64,000 nt of DNA from DASXRU01 sp039933315 (GCA_039933315.1 JBDTOI010000001.1:1-64000); one strand, 5' to 3'; positions 7,364-16,366 are shown, counted from the first letter of the stretch. Made by a program: numbers and translations. The notes: generated by a model not told the origin, from the sequence alone.

Positions 7364-9943
7364 CTATCTCAGACCCTTAACCAGATAAAGGTCGTTCAGA
7401 TGGCGTGAAAACGCGTAAACATAACCTTTGCCGTCAGGGGTCAGTAAAACATTAACCGCACCCAGCCGGCCCGCCGGGTCAGCAGGCGTAATCTCCTTCC
7501 ACAGTTCCCTCTGTCCGCTCGCGATATTGAACCTGAATATCTTCAGCGGCACTTCCCGTGAATGATAGACGTAAAGGATGTCCGGTTCGCTGCCCCAGCG
7601 AATCACTCGATAGTCGTCATCAAGTCCGGAAATCGCACGGGCTTCGCCTCCCGCGAGGGGATAAAGACTTTTCTTTCCCTTGCGATCCTGAGCGATCAGC
7701 AGTTTGCCGTCGGGAGAGAGGAGGAACCCAGTGATGCCCTCCGGGGTCACCGGCCGGGGAGCGCCTCCGGCCAGATCCTGTACATACGTGCGGAGCGCAT
7801 GATCTTTCTCTTTACCTATGAAGACGATACTTTTTCCATCCGGTAGCCAGGACCCGCCCAGCGGGTTGTATTGCTCGATGGCAAACCGTTCCAGCCGCTT
7901 TGCATCGCCCGCTCCGGTCGGCAGGAGAACGATTTGTGGCGGGTTGAACAACATAGACAGAACCCACTTCCCATCAGGCGAACGGGCCAGCCCATAGCCC
8001 TCGCCCAGGCGCACCGCCGGTGAGCCATCTGTCTTGCGCAAATAAATCGAGTAATTGGCTCCGCTGCCCTGACCGGACTCAGTGAATATGAATGACGCGC
8101 CATCCTGCGAGAGATCGCTGAGTCGCACACGGTTGAGCCAGGAGAGATCGCGCTCTTTGGTTTCATTCGGCGCCACCCCGATCATCGGTGTCGATTCATG
8201 ACTTCCCGTCAACAACACTTCCCCGTCGCGAGAGATATCCTGCAACTTCACGCCAATCGGAGTGGTCAGGACCGTGCGTTGGTTTCCTCCCAGCGTGACG
8301 GCGTAGAGCGCCTGGGCCTCGCCGGCTTTGGTGGCAGTAAACCAAATCTCGTCACCCCCGGGTGACCAGGCCAGGCCGTCTTCTCCGGCCCATTCCTCCG
8401 TGAGCTTCTTCTGATTTTGTCCGCTGGCATCCACCACCATGACGGAACCGCGGTTGTCTCCATGAATCGGGTGATCGAGAAATGCTATCCAATCACCTTT
8501 CGGAGAAACCCGCGGGTTGCTGATATAACCGAGGGTCTGGTAAAGCCTCTTGCCGATGGGATACTCGAGCTGAGTGTGCACTGAGTCAAACCGCACGACC
8601 GCCAGGGTTTTATCATCAGTGCCCCAGTCTGCCTCCTGAGCATTTTCCAACATCTCGCGCGCCACGCCGCCGGTGAGCGGCATGCGCGCCAGAGTTCCCT
8701 GGTTAACAAAGTGAAAAAGATATTTGCTGTTCAGAAGGACTGCCATCTCGCCGGTGGGGGAGATCGAGAGTACTTCGGCGTTAGGCATTCCCAGAGACTG
8801 CACGTTAAGCGATTCAGCTCGCATCGAAAAAATGTCGATGGGACTTCCATTCCAGGTGGCGCTGAAGAAGATTCCCTTACCGTCGGAAGTGAAACGGGCA
8901 GAGTAGATCGAGCCGGGGCGAAACGTCAGTTGCTTGTAGGTGGGCAGCGGAGCAATGGCGCTTTTGCGGCCCAGGTAAAAGGCGAGGCCGAGTGCCGCCG
9001 CCGCTATCGTGAGCGCGGCCAAAACCGGCCAGAGGCGGCGTCTGGCTACTTGCGGTTGCTGTGTGCCGGTCCGATAAACGCCCGATTGGGTGGTAATTGA
9101 TTCGAGACCAAAAGCCAAATCGCGGGCTGACTGAAAACGGTCCTGTGGCTTTTTTTCCAGGCAATGTGTAATTACCAGTTCCAGGGCCGGTGCAATGCCC
9201 CGTTCCGATACCTGGAGCGGCGGCGGTTCCTCTTTGAGGATCGCGTTCATGGTCTCGACTGATGATTCGCCGCGAAAGGCGCGTTCCCCGGTTACCATTT
9301 CGTAAAGCACCGCGCCGAAAGAAAAAATGTCCGAACGCTGATCGGTTGGTTGGCCGCGCACCTGCTCGGGAGACATGTAACCCGCCGAGCCCAAAACCGT
9401 ACCCGGTTGAGTACTGACACGTCTGGTGTCCGCTTGTGACGAGCCTTCGTCAGGGACCGAAGGGTCGAGGAGTTTCGCCAGGCCGAAATCCAGGATCTTT
9501 GCGTGACCATCGGTGGTAAGGAAAACGTTCTCGGGTTTCATATCACGATGAACGATCCCTTTTTCGTGAGCGGCGGCGAGCCCGCGGGCAATCTGAATCG
9601 CATATTCGATGGCCTTACGCACCGGCAGCGCACCGGGAATCAATCGTTCCCGCAGCGTCTCGCCCTGCAATAATTCCGAAACCACGTAAGGCGAACCCTG
9701 GAAAGTGCCAATGTCGAAGATGGCGAGAATGTTCGGATGGTTGAGCACGCTGGTGGCGCGTGCTTCCTGTTCAAATCGTTGCAGGCGATCCTGGTTCAGC
9801 GACATCTCCGGCGGGAGGACCTTGATGGCAACGTCGCGGCCCAGAGAGCTGTCGTGGGCGCGATACACCTCGCCCATGCCACCCGCGCCGATGAGCGCGC
9901 GGATCTCGTAGCGGCCCAGCCGAGTACCTGTAGCAATATTCAT
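7364..9943 (-). CDS. Membrane Ser/Thr protein kinase with C-terminal TolB/WD40-like propeller
   Basis: 859 residues. The N-terminal Hanks-type kinase domain (about 12-285) has GAGGMGEVY (19-27), the catalytic Lys41 in VAIKVL, HRDMKPEN (132-139) and DFG (152-154). A single transmembrane helix follows near residues 305-328 (LWPVLAALTIAAAALGLAFYL). The remaining 530 residues show repeated S-PDGK-W and DG motifs typical of TolB/WD40-like beta-propellers, placed outside the membrane. The family is common in Acidobacteriota; the propeller is presumed to sense a ligand or envelope state, with phosphotransfer inside the cell. No cognate substrate is encoded next to it. Upstream on the same strand, in transcription order, are ygfZ and a 99-residue protein. 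Confidence 0.93.
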   Translation of the reverse strand: MNIATGTRLGRYEIRALIGAGGMGEVYRAHDSSLGRDVAIKVLPPEMSLNQDRLQRFEQEARATSVLNHPNILAIFDIGTFQGSPYVVSELLQGETLRERLIPGALPVRKAIEYAIQIARGLAAAHEKGIVHRDMKPENVFLTTDGHAKILDFGLAKLLDPSVPDEGSSQADTRRVSTQPGTVLGSAGYMSPEQVRGQPTDQRSDIFSFGAVLYEMVTGERAFRGESSVETMNAILKEEPPPLQVSERGIAPALELVITHCLEKKPQDRFQSARDLAFGLESITTQSGVYRTGTQQPQVARRRLWPVLAALTIAAAALGLAFYLGRKSAIAPLPTYKQLTFRPGSIYSARFTSDGKGIFFSATWNGSPIDIFSMRAESLNVQSLGMPNAEVLSISPTGEMAVLLNSKYLFHFVNQGTLARMPLTGGVAREMLENAQEADWGTDDKTLAVVRFDSVHTQLEYPIGKRLYQTLGYISNPRVSPKGDWIAFLDHPIHGDNRGSVMVVDASGQNQKKLTEEWAGEDGLAWSPGGDEIWFTATKAGEAQALYAVTLGGNQRTVLTTPIGVKLQDISRDGEVLLTGSHESTPMIGVAPNETKERDLSWLNRVRLSDLSQDGASFIFTESGQGSGANYSIYLRKTDGSPAVRLGEGYGLARSPDGKWVLSMLFNPPQIVLLPTGAGDAKRLERFAIEQYNPLGGSWLPDGKSIVFIGKEKDHALRTYVQDLAGGAPRPVTPEGITGFLLSPDGKLLIAQDRKGKKSLYPLAGGEARAISGLDDDYRVIRWGSEPDILYVYHSREVPLKIFRFNIASGQRELWKEITPADPAGRLGAVNVLLTPDGKGYVYAFSRHLNDLYLVKGLR

Positions 9944-10032
9944 GAGAACTGTAGTTGAGTTACCCCTTGTTCGCGGTCGCCAGGTAGATAAGCTCCGCCA
10001 TTCTAATTGACTTCGGGCGAGGGCGCTAGCTT

Positions 10033-10332
10033 CTAATCATCGCTCAGGCTCTTCATGAATTCAGCAAACCGATCGACGTCGGCACGGGTGCGTTCCAGCC
10101 GGCGCCTGCTTTCGAGGTAGGCGGCCCAGACAGGTGTCTGGGTGAGTGCTTTGGTGGTGTCCTGGTCCAGCACCTGGGCCATCATGGCAATCAAATCGCT
10201 GATGACCCGGTTATGCTGCAGCAGCGATTCGATAATCGAGAAAGCGAGTTGCGCCTGAGCATAGTCCAGGTCGGGCGCAGGAGTGGTGGTTGAACTTTGA
10301 TCATGACTTTGATTGTCAGTCATTAGCGTCAA
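10033..10332 (-). CDS. Hypothetical small protein
   Basis: 99 residues, not recognised. The N-terminal 25 residues are polar and Thr/Ser/Gln-rich (probably disordered). The rest is predicted mostly helical, with hydrophobic heptad-like spacing (QLAFSIIESLLQHNRVISDLIAMMAQVL) and an Arg/Glu-rich helix at the end. There is no signal peptide, membrane helix or Cys. It lies 90 bases before the kinase gene on the same strand and could be co-transcribed with it. A repeat pair separates it from ygfZ upstream. Confidence 0.55.
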   Translation of the reverse strand: MTLMTDNQSHDQSSTTTPAPDLDYAQAQLAFSIIESLLQHNRVISDLIAMMAQVLDQDTTKALTQTPVWAAYLESRRRLERTRADVDRFAEFMKSLSDD

Positions 10333-10343
10333 CTATGAATACC

Positions 10344-10425
10344 CGCAGTCAGGAAGAGGGGCTTGCCCCCGCCTCAATTCTGAGTGCCATTCAACCGACG
10401 GGGGTAAACCACCTTCCTGACTGCG
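10344..10425. repeat. BIME-like inverted pair B (imperfect arms, short spacer)
   Basis: Arms at 10344-10376 (CGCAGTCAGGAAGAGGGGCT onward) and 10397-10425 (GACGGGGGTAAACCACCTTC onward) belong to the same unit as pairs A and C. The order is the opposite (tail-first) and the spacer is about 20 bases. The arms have diverged from each other. Confidence 0.75.
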
Positions 10426-10472
10426 AGTAGTTCCAGAGGCTCGTTCTTGTAAAACAGGTGCGGTTAACCACT

Positions 10473-11489
10473 TCAGTTCGAGTACCAACTACCGCGGACA
10501 AACGGTAGCTCCGCGACCTCGGCGGCAATTTCTTCCGCAGAAGAAATTATCTGAACAACAGTACCCGGCGCCAGAAAATCATACTTCACATAACCAAGGG
10601 CGATGGTTCGGCCCAGATGCGGCGAGTAGGTCGCAGACGTAACTCGCCCGATCTCCTTGCCGTCAACGGACCTAATCTTAGCGCCTTCCTCAATCCTGAC
10701 TTCACCAGCAAACCTGAGCCCGGTCAGCTTCTTGGCGACGTGCCCGCGATGTGTGATCCGCGCGATGATTTCCTGCCCGATGTAGCACCCCTTGGTAAAA
10801 CTAACTGCGTCATCAAGCATGGTTTCGAGAACGATACTGGTCTCGTCCATATCAACGCCGTATCGTGGCAAGCCAGCTTCGATTCGCAAAACTTCGAGCG
10901 TAGGAAGACCGACCGGCTGCGCTCCGGCAGCGATTAATGCTTCCCACAGAGATGGCGCGTTCTCGGCATTCGTGAAGAGATCGAATCCATCCTCGCCGGT
11001 ATGACTTGCCCGCATCACGTTCACTGCGGCGCCATCGGGCAACTGCGTCTGAACTATCCGCTGGCGCTCCACGTCGGCGGCGCCTTCGCCCAGCAGAGCC
11101 TTTATTATCCTGCTGCTGCCCGTCCCCTGAATTGAGATCGATGCGGTGGAAGCGGTGAGATCCGCGACCTGAAAATCCCCAGCCAGAGTAAAACGTTTGA
11201 CCAGTTCCAACACTTTGCCGGACGTAGTTGCCTCGGTATCCAGGAGGTAACCGGCGGAAGTATGCAGGACACGAACAGCAGCCAACAGACGTCCCTGCAC
11301 ATTCGGGAACGCGGCCGTCACCCACGAGTTGAGTTCGAGGGTCTTAACGTCGTTCGTGATGAGGCCGTTGAGAAAGGGCACCGCTTCCGTTCCGCTAATA
11401 TTGATCCGCCCGCGGGATGAGAAATCGATGAGCCCGGCACCGCCTTTGCGCACCGCCGTGTACTCAGAAACAGGTCCAGGCTCAACCAT
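10473..11489 (-). CDS. ygfZ: YgfZ/GcvT-family folate-binding protein
   Basis: 338 residues from the ATG at 11489. The open frame continues 19 codons upstream through a palindromic repeat, which makes the longer form unlikely, and AGGTAAGA precedes this ATG. The signature KGCYIGQE (233-240) identifies the YgfZ branch of the glycine-cleavage T-protein superfamily. YgfZ binds tetrahydrofolate and supports assembly or repair of certain Fe-S enzymes such as MiaB, using the Cys of this motif. GLIDFSSRGRINISG and FLNGLITNDVK match the N-terminal GcvT-like fold. Its presence near SOD, ferredoxin and a YggX-like gene fits Fe-S and oxidative-stress upkeep. Confidence 0.9.
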   Translation of the reverse strand: MVEPGPVSEYTAVRKGGAGLIDFSSRGRINISGTEAVPFLNGLITNDVKTLELNSWVTAAFPNVQGRLLAAVRVLHTSAGYLLDTEATTSGKVLELVKRFTLAGDFQVADLTASTASISIQGTGSSRIIKALLGEGAADVERQRIVQTQLPDGAAVNVMRASHTGEDGFDLFTNAENAPSLWEALIAAGAQPVGLPTLEVLRIEAGLPRYGVDMDETSIVLETMLDDAVSFTKGCYIGQEIIARITHRGHVAKKLTGLRFAGEVRIEEGAKIRSVDGKEIGRVTSATYSPHLGRTIALGYVKYDFLAPGTVVQIISSAEEIAAEVAELPFVRGSWYSN

Positions 11490-11509
11490 TCTTACCTGCG
11501 CAGTAGGGG

Positions 11510-11563
11510 CACAGACTTCAGTCTGTGATCCAGCGTGGGAAATCACAGACTAAAGTCTGTGCC
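11510..11563. repeat. 'CACAGACT' family inverted pair
   Basis: Two head-to-head copies: CACAGACTTCAGTCTGTG at 11510-11527 and CACAGACTAAAGTCTGTG at 11544-11561, each itself a dyad, separated by GATCCAGCGTGGGAAAT-like sequence that partly recurs at 23072-23093. They lie between ygfZ and the lipoprotein gene. Confidence 0.8.
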
Positions 11564-11581
11564 ACGGAAGGCTTGCTGGCG

Positions 11582-12601
11582 CTATTTGACTACGGTGATT
11601 TCGCGAGCGGTGCTGTTGTAGCCGCCATTGTCGACAAGGTTGCCGTTTTTATCGATCAGCTCAAGCTTGACGGTGTGTTTGCCGTTGGTCCAGCCACTCA
11701 ACCAGATTGGTTCCCATTTATCGATGTACTTAGCTTCGCCGCCATCGATAAAGTAGCGCACGCGCAACTCCCCACCATCGCCCTGTAGCTTTCCGTTCGC
11801 GAGCCAGAAATCGATCATGATGGGGTCAGAGTCTTCAGCTTTATATTCACCCTTAGGACGGCTGTAGGTCAGCAGAGGTTTCGCGCGGTCAACGTCACCG
11901 GCGGTGCTTTGGGCCACATCTTTTCCTTCGCGCTGCGCTGCCGGAGTTGGGCTAACGTTAGCATTCGCGTTGGTGTTCGCACTCCTGGGACTGGTCGTGG
12001 GAGTGGCCGTGCTCTTTACATTGGCGTTGTTGTTGGCCAGGACCTGACCGTTGTTGGTGGTGGTGGGTTTCGAGGCGTCGCCACCGCCCTTTACCGTGAA
12101 ACTAACCATTTGGAACGCACCGGGGTCCTTGTAACTCTCGTGCCACGGCCGCGAAGCAAATACCCGCAGCGTATGTTTGCCCTCGGTGACATTGCGCAAC
12201 TCGAACGGATGATCCAGCTCGTAATACGCCTCATAAGGCTGGTTATCCAGGATAACGTGGATGTGGTTGCCTTTGCCGGTCGACGGATCCTTGTGTGGCT
12301 TGTATCCCTTCAAGTCGCCGGCCAGATGTAATTCCACATCAACGGACGCGCCATTGATGACGGCATTGTTTGCCGGCGCCACGATGTGCAACTCAGGAAG
12401 GGCTTGATCCTGTTCGCCGCGTTCCTTCATTAGGTCCACGATCTTTTGCGGCCGCGGCACGACCGTCAGGTTTTGCGTGCCCGGCGGTGTAACGGTGGTC
12501 GTAACGGTTGTATTTGCGTTGTCATTAGCGGGTTGGCAAGCGGCCAACAGCGCTGCGGCGATGATGGCGATATAAAGGAACCGCTGCGGTGATAAGTGCA
12601 T
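11582..12601 (-). CDS. Hypothetical lipoprotein with Asn/Thr-rich linker
   Basis: 339 residues. The N-terminus is a lipoprotein signal with lipobox LLAAC (Cys22), followed by a low-complexity NDNANTTVTTTVTPP linker. Residues about 65-170 form an Ig-like or DUF4399-like segment (LHIVAPANNAVINGASVDVEL, NHIHVILDN, YELDHPFELRNVTEGKHTL). A second NTNANANVSPTP linker precedes a similar C-terminal unit (LTYSRPKGEYKAEDSDPI through TNGKHTVKLELIDKNGN). So two related beta-domains are joined by a disordered hinge, anchored in a membrane and facing outward. Function unknown; the His-containing NHIHV strand may bind a ligand. It is a lone gene flanked by repeats. Confidence 0.72.
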   Translation of the reverse strand: MHLSPQRFLYIAIIAAALLAACQPANDNANTTVTTTVTPPGTQNLTVVPRPQKIVDLMKERGEQDQALPELHIVAPANNAVINGASVDVELHLAGDLKGYKPHKDPSTGKGNHIHVILDNQPYEAYYELDHPFELRNVTEGKHTLRVFASRPWHESYKDPGAFQMVSFTVKGGGDASKPTTTNNGQVLANNNANVKSTATPTTSPRSANTNANANVSPTPAAQREGKDVAQSTAGDVDRAKPLLTYSRPKGEYKAEDSDPIMIDFWLANGKLQGDGGELRVRYFIDGGEAKYIDKWEPIWLSGWTNGKHTVKLELIDKNGNLVDNGGYNSTAREITVVK

Positions 12602-12689
12602 AACTCCTCCTGTAGAGTCTTCTATGTTTGGGATGCTGTTGAGTGTTGAGGCGAAATATCACACAAAAAGAGTGTGGGGACAAGCCCGT

Positions 12690-12821
12690 AATTTGGAGTG
12701 CGCCGGCAGAGCGAAGCGGCAACGGCGCTTTGGATGTTCTTATTTCAGATCTCAGATTTCAGATTTCACATCCCGGAAGAAATCCAAAGCGGTGTCGCGC
12801 TTCGCTTGCCACCGCACTCAA
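12690..12821. repeat. Inverted repeat pair, 'TTTGGAGTGC' family
   Basis: The left arm 12690-12735 and right arm about 12781-12821 repeat the element at 6824-6960 (AATTTGGAGTGCGCCGGCAG and GCGGTGTCGCGCTTCGCTTG). The centre differs and holds a short TCAGAT-rich stretch (TTTCAGATCTCAGATTTCAG). Confidence 0.8.
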
Positions 12822-12843
12822 AATAGTTAGTGACGACTACCGC

Positions 12844-13488
12844 TTAGTCGCTGACGATGACCGGAGAATGTCCTATCGGCCGGCGTAAACGAGTCTCGAC
12901 CGTTTCCCAGTCAATGTTAGAGAAGAAGGCCTCAATATATTTAGGCCGCTCGGCCGGCTTGTAGTCCAGCAGGTAAGCGTGCTCCCAGACATCCATTACC
13001 AGGATGGGAGTGAAGCCGGCTACATTCCCCACTTCATGCAGCGACACCCAGTGGTTTGAGAGTCGCCCGTTCGCCGGATTCTCGCAACAAATAGCCCAGC
13101 CGACTCCACGCATTTTCCCTATCCCGACAAAGTCTGCTTTCCAGATCGCATAACTTCCGAAACTCCTCTGGGCGCCTTTCCGGAACTCCGACCCTTTATT
13201 TGGATCGCCGATGCCGCCGCCACTTTGCATGTTTTCAAAGTAATACTCATGCAGCACCATGCCGTTATATTCAAAACCCAGGCGCCGCGATAGTTCAGAG
13301 TACGCGGGCATCTCTTCCTGATCGACGTTGCCGTCCTTGATGAACTCCGCGATCCCCTCGTTAAGCTTGTTGGTTTCCTTAACGTAGCCTTCATAGAGTT
13401 TGAAGTGCATCTCCAGGGTTTGATCCGAGATGCCTTTCAGATTGCTGAGGTTAAAATCCCGCGCCTGGTACGTAGCTATATTGCTCAT
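12844..13488 (-). CDS. Superoxide dismutase, Fe/Mn family
   Basis: 214 residues. The enzyme converts superoxide to H2O2 and O2. The metal ligands of the family can be placed at His28 (MHFKLY), His80 (MVLHEYYF), Asp166 and His170 (MDVWEHAY). The DVWEHAYLLDYKPAERPKYI block is diagnostic. His151 sits near the position of the second-sphere Gln/His that tunes iron versus manganese use, so the metal cannot be assigned with confidence. The N-terminal half is divergent: the usual HHxxHH run is replaced by HFKLYEGYVKETNKL. There is no signal peptide, so it is cytoplasmic. AGGAGG stands seven bases before the ATG. Confidence 0.9.
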   Translation of the reverse strand: MSNIATYQARDFNLSNLKGISDQTLEMHFKLYEGYVKETNKLNEGIAEFIKDGNVDQEEMPAYSELSRRLGFEYNGMVLHEYYFENMQSGGGIGDPNKGSEFRKGAQRSFGSYAIWKADFVGIGKMRGVGWAICCENPANGRLSNHWVSLHEVGNVAGFTPILVMDVWEHAYLLDYKPAERPKYIEAFFSNIDWETVETRLRRPIGHSPVIVSD

Positions 13489-13627
13489 AAATGCCTCCTG
13501 ATGATTGCCAATCTATCAACCAATAGGGTCCCTTGCTGCTGCAGGGTATTTCCCAAGTCTCAGTTGATGTTAAACGGATGAGAGGTTTGGTTATTAGGGT
13601 TGCAAACGGGGGGCGAAAAAGGACAGG

Positions 13628-13674
13628 GGGGCACTCATGACGTGCCCCTCCTAACTTTGCCGAGTTATCTCGGC
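13628..13674 (-). terminator. Two hairpins after the PuuD-like gene, probable terminator
   Basis: GCCGAG-TTAT-CTCGGC (13659-13674) and GGGGCAC-7nt-GTGCCCC (13628-13648) lie just past the stop codon at 13697 in the minus-strand direction. The second hairpin is followed on the minus strand by CCTGTCCTTTTT, a short T run. This may end transcription before the sod gene. Confidence 0.4.
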
Positions 13675-13696
13675 CAACAAGATTGCGTCTGACGCA

Positions 13697-14494
13697 TTAA
13701 CCAGTCTTGCCGCTGAAGATCAACCAGTCGCCGTGGGACGTAGCCATCAGAAGCAGCATTGGCAGCGACAGCCACGCGTTGGTGCGAGACGCGAGAAAGG
13801 CCTGGCGGGCCAGCTCGGGTGCTGCCGGCGGTCCACCCTGCAAGGCTCCAATCAGCTTCTTGTTATTTGGCCAAATTATTCCCCAAACATTCAGCAGCAT
13901 CAGAATACCGTAGGCGCCACCCACCCCGATCGAGTAGGTCTTGTTACTGGGGACGTAGCCGCCCACCGTCAGTTTCGCCGACAGGAACATGAGAATCCCG
14001 TAGCTCACAATGCCTACCAGAACCAGCATCACCAACGCGAATACCCGTCCATCCTTAGTCAGAGCCGGGACTTTCTTAATGATCAGCATCTCGACAATAA
14101 ACAAAGTGATCGGGTAAGTGAGCCAGAAAATCAGGATCACCCAAACGTTCAGGTTTGCGCCGCCGATGGTGTTCGCATTGTTGACGTCCGGGGCCAGGAT
14201 ATACATCGCGAAGTAAGTTAAGCCCACCAGCACCGTCAGCAGGGCGCCCCAGCGGAACAACCATAACGAAGGCAACAGCAGATCGGGATTGACCTTTTTC
14301 TTGGTATCAGCATCCAGCTTCTTTTGCAGCGGGACGTTGACCAGATTGAAGAAGTAAAGCAATCCAATCCAGGTAATCCCGGCGAGAAAGTGGAGCCAGC
14401 GAAGACTAACCCGGGCGATCTCGGCCCCATCAGGGGTTTTGAATATACCGTCGAGCATCGCCAGACTAACGGGGAGATGAAAGTCGATTAGCAT
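13697..14494 (-). CDS. PuuD-like (urate hydroxylase N-terminal type) membrane protein
   Basis: 265 residues from the ATG at 14494, chosen because GGAGG lies six bases upstream; the frame opens 26 codons earlier. There are about seven or eight hydrophobic helices. RWLHFLAGITWIGLLYF near residue 35, NVWGIIWPNNKKLIG near 200 and ASRTNAWLSLPMLLLMATSH near the end match the N-terminal membrane domain of PuuD-type urate hydroxylase (Urate_ox_N). In PuuD this domain oxidises urate and passes electrons to a fused C-terminal cytochrome c. That cytochrome domain is absent here, so either electrons go to a separate carrier or the protein does another job. A 2Fe-2S ferredoxin is encoded immediately upstream on the same strand. 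Confidence 0.68.
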   Translation of the reverse strand: MLIDFHLPVSLAMLDGIFKTPDGAEIARVSLRWLHFLAGITWIGLLYFFNLVNVPLQKKLDADTKKKVNPDLLLPSLWLFRWGALLTVLVGLTYFAMYILAPDVNNANTIGGANLNVWVILIFWLTYPITLFIVEMLIIKKVPALTKDGRVFALVMLVLVGIVSYGILMFLSAKLTVGGYVPSNKTYSIGVGGAYGILMLLNVWGIIWPNNKKLIGALQGGPPAAPELARQAFLASRTNAWLSLPMLLLMATSHGDWLIFSGKTG

Positions 14495-14626
14495 AAGTCC
14501 TCCGAAGTTGAAGTAGGAAAGACATTCCGGCCGTACCATCCTGCGCCATTCAGGCAAAGATGTTGGTCGCAAGTTGTGAATTACGGCGCGAAGATTACAC
14601 CCGGGAACACCCCGGAAGCAATAAGC

Positions 14627-14962
14627 TTACTCATCCAGTGGCCGGGGCCCGGCGTCCATTCCGCGAACGCTCGCCTGGTTGACCACACGAACTGTCAGAT
14701 CGTCGTTGACGCGTATCTGGCAGGAAAGGCGCACGTTCTCCGCCAGGTCAGTCTCCACTGCCAGACGATCACGCTCGAGCTCCTGTATTTCACCCGGGTC
14801 GCCGCCGAGCACTTCAACGCGGCAAGTAGTGCAGCGTGCGTTTCCGCCGCAGCGATGCAGTATGTCAATACCGGCATCTTCGATTGCCAACACCAGCTTT
14901 TTCCCCGCTTCAGTCTCAAAGGTCTGTTGTCCGGTTGCAGTTTCTGCTTCTATCCGTGGCAT
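14627..14962 (-). CDS. 2Fe-2S ferredoxin
   Basis: 111 residues, plant/adrenodoxin-type beta-grasp ferredoxin. The cluster ligands are Cys38-x5-Cys44-x2-Cys47 (CGGNARCTTC) and Cys81 (RLSCQ). It carries single electrons in the cytoplasm. GGGGTAA precedes the ATG. The next gene on the same strand starts about 130 bases downstream and encodes a PuuD-like membrane protein, which may be its partner; this is inference from position only. Confidence 0.92.
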   Translation of the reverse strand: MPRIEAETATGQQTFETEAGKKLVLAIEDAGIDILHRCGGNARCTTCRVEVLGGDPGEIQELERDRLAVETDLAENVRLSCQIRVNDDLTVRVVNQASVRGMDAGPRPLDE

Positions 14963-15100
14963 AATTCGTTACCCCAAAATGTATATGTGAAAGCGCACTG
15001 ACTTTGGCACAATTAGGTTGCTTCCGGCAAGTGACGATCTAAATCATTGATGGAGAGTAGTATTCATAGTTGAACGACGTACCGCCGATCGAGAATTGAT

Positions 15101-15787
15101 ATGAAACCTGAAACCATGAACTTCGAAACTGCCAACGGCGACACTACCGCGGTAGTTGCGCGACCCGACACTGAGGCTGAAAGCGCCGTGGTGCTGATTC
15201 ATGAGTGGTGGGGCATCAACGATCACATGCGGGATATTGCCCTTCGCTATGCCAAGGAAGGTTATCTCTGCGTCGCGCCCGATCTCTTTCGCGGCAAGGT
15301 GGCCAGGAACTCTGACGAAGCAGCACAGATGATGAAGGACCTGGCTATCGCTGACGGCCTGGATACGATTGATTCCGCCATTACCGAGATCAGGCACAGC
15401 TATGCGGTCGATCAGATTGGCATCACGGGGTACTGCATGGGAGGCACGTTCGCCCTGCGCGCCGCATGCGATATCGGCGACCTCGCCGCGGCCGCTCCGT
15501 TTTACGGTGACATCCCGGAGGAAGACGTCTTGGTTAAACTGAGCGTGCCCACACTATTCATAGCCGCGGCGCGCGACGGGTGGATAACGCCGGAAAAGGT
15601 AAACGGTCTGAAGCAAGCTGCCCAGAAACACGATCTGCCCGTTGAGGTGGTGAGCTACGATACGGACCACGCGTTTTTCAACGATACCCGCCCGGAAGTC
15701 TATGATCCGAAATCAGCCACTGATGCCTGGCGGCGCGTTCTGAGTCACTTTCAGAAACACCTCGCGCCCACTGATGCCGATGATTAA
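15101..15787 (+). CDS. Dienelactone hydrolase family protein
   Basis: 228 residues, alpha/beta-hydrolase. The nucleophile is a cysteine in GYCMGG (Cys112), with Asp159 (ARDGWITP) and His190 (DTDHAFFND), the Cys-Asp-His triad of dienelactone hydrolase. HEWWGINDHMRD is the conserved oxyanion-region block. Classical members open dienelactones in chloroaromatic breakdown; many relatives have other ester or lactone substrates, and nothing nearby points to aromatic catabolism. No signal peptide. It ends four bases before the convergent FMN-reductase gene. Confidence 0.9.
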   Translation: MKPETMNFETANGDTTAVVARPDTEAESAVVLIHEWWGINDHMRDIALRYAKEGYLCVAPDLFRGKVARNSDEAAQMMKDLAIADGLDTIDSAITEIRHSYAVDQIGITGYCMGGTFALRAACDIGDLAAAAPFYGDIPEEDVLVKLSVPTLFIAAARDGWITPEKVNGLKQAAQKHDLPVEVVSYDTDHAFFNDTRPEVYDPKSATDAWRRVLSHFQKHLAPTDADD

Positions 15788-15790
15788 GTT

Positions 15791-16366
15791 TTACGAGTGA
15801 TGTTTCGAAGGGACGTTGGCACGGGCCCACTTCAATGCTCGAGCCATCCAGACCAGCTCATCCAGAAAGTCTGCGGCTCTTTTCTCCGACCCTTGATCCA
15901 GGAGTTTTCCCTCAGCGTCAAACGACTTCTGCACAAATGGGAAATGAAGGTCGGTAAACGTAACCGCCAGCCCCAACTCACGAACCATTGGCACCAGGGC
16001 CTCGATGACGCGCGTGCCGCCCCAGGGTCCGGCAGAAACCCCCACCAGCCCCACTGCCTTATGTATGTACTCTTTCAGCAATAGGTCGAGCACAGCCTTT
16101 AGTGAACCCGGGTAGCCGTGATTGTATTCAGGTGACACTATGACCAGCCCGTCAGCCTTTATGATGGTGTCGCGCCATTCGGGGAAAAGACTTTTGAGCT
16201 CCTGACCGTAGTCGTCATGCGGCAGCGCAAAGTCGCTCACGTCGAACAGGCGCGTTTCAACATCCGGCCTTTTCTCCATCTCGCCGACTAACCACCTGGC
16301 CGGGTGTACGCTGTTTCGCTGCTTGCGATTAGTGCCTAGCAGGACGGGCAGCAGTATCTTTTCCAC
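15791..16366 (-). CDS. NAD(P)H-dependent FMN reductase (flavodoxin-like)
   Basis: 191 residues, flavodoxin fold. VLLGTNRKQRNS at the N-terminus binds the FMN phosphate and SPEYNHGYPGSLKAVLD is the hallmark of NADPH-dependent FMN reductases such as YieF/ChrR and EmoB. Such enzymes reduce flavins, quinones or oxidants. The gene sits convergent with the dienelactone hydrolase and 15 bases downstream of the PfkB kinase gene (same strand), with which it probably forms a two-gene transcript. Confidence 0.88.
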   Translation of the reverse strand: MEKILLPVLLGTNRKQRNSVHPARWLVGEMEKRPDVETRLFDVSDFALPHDDYGQELKSLFPEWRDTIIKADGLVIVSPEYNHGYPGSLKAVLDLLLKEYIHKAVGLVGVSAGPWGGTRVIEALVPMVRELGLAVTFTDLHFPFVQKSFDAEGKLLDQGSEKRAADFLDELVWMARALKWARANVPSKHHS

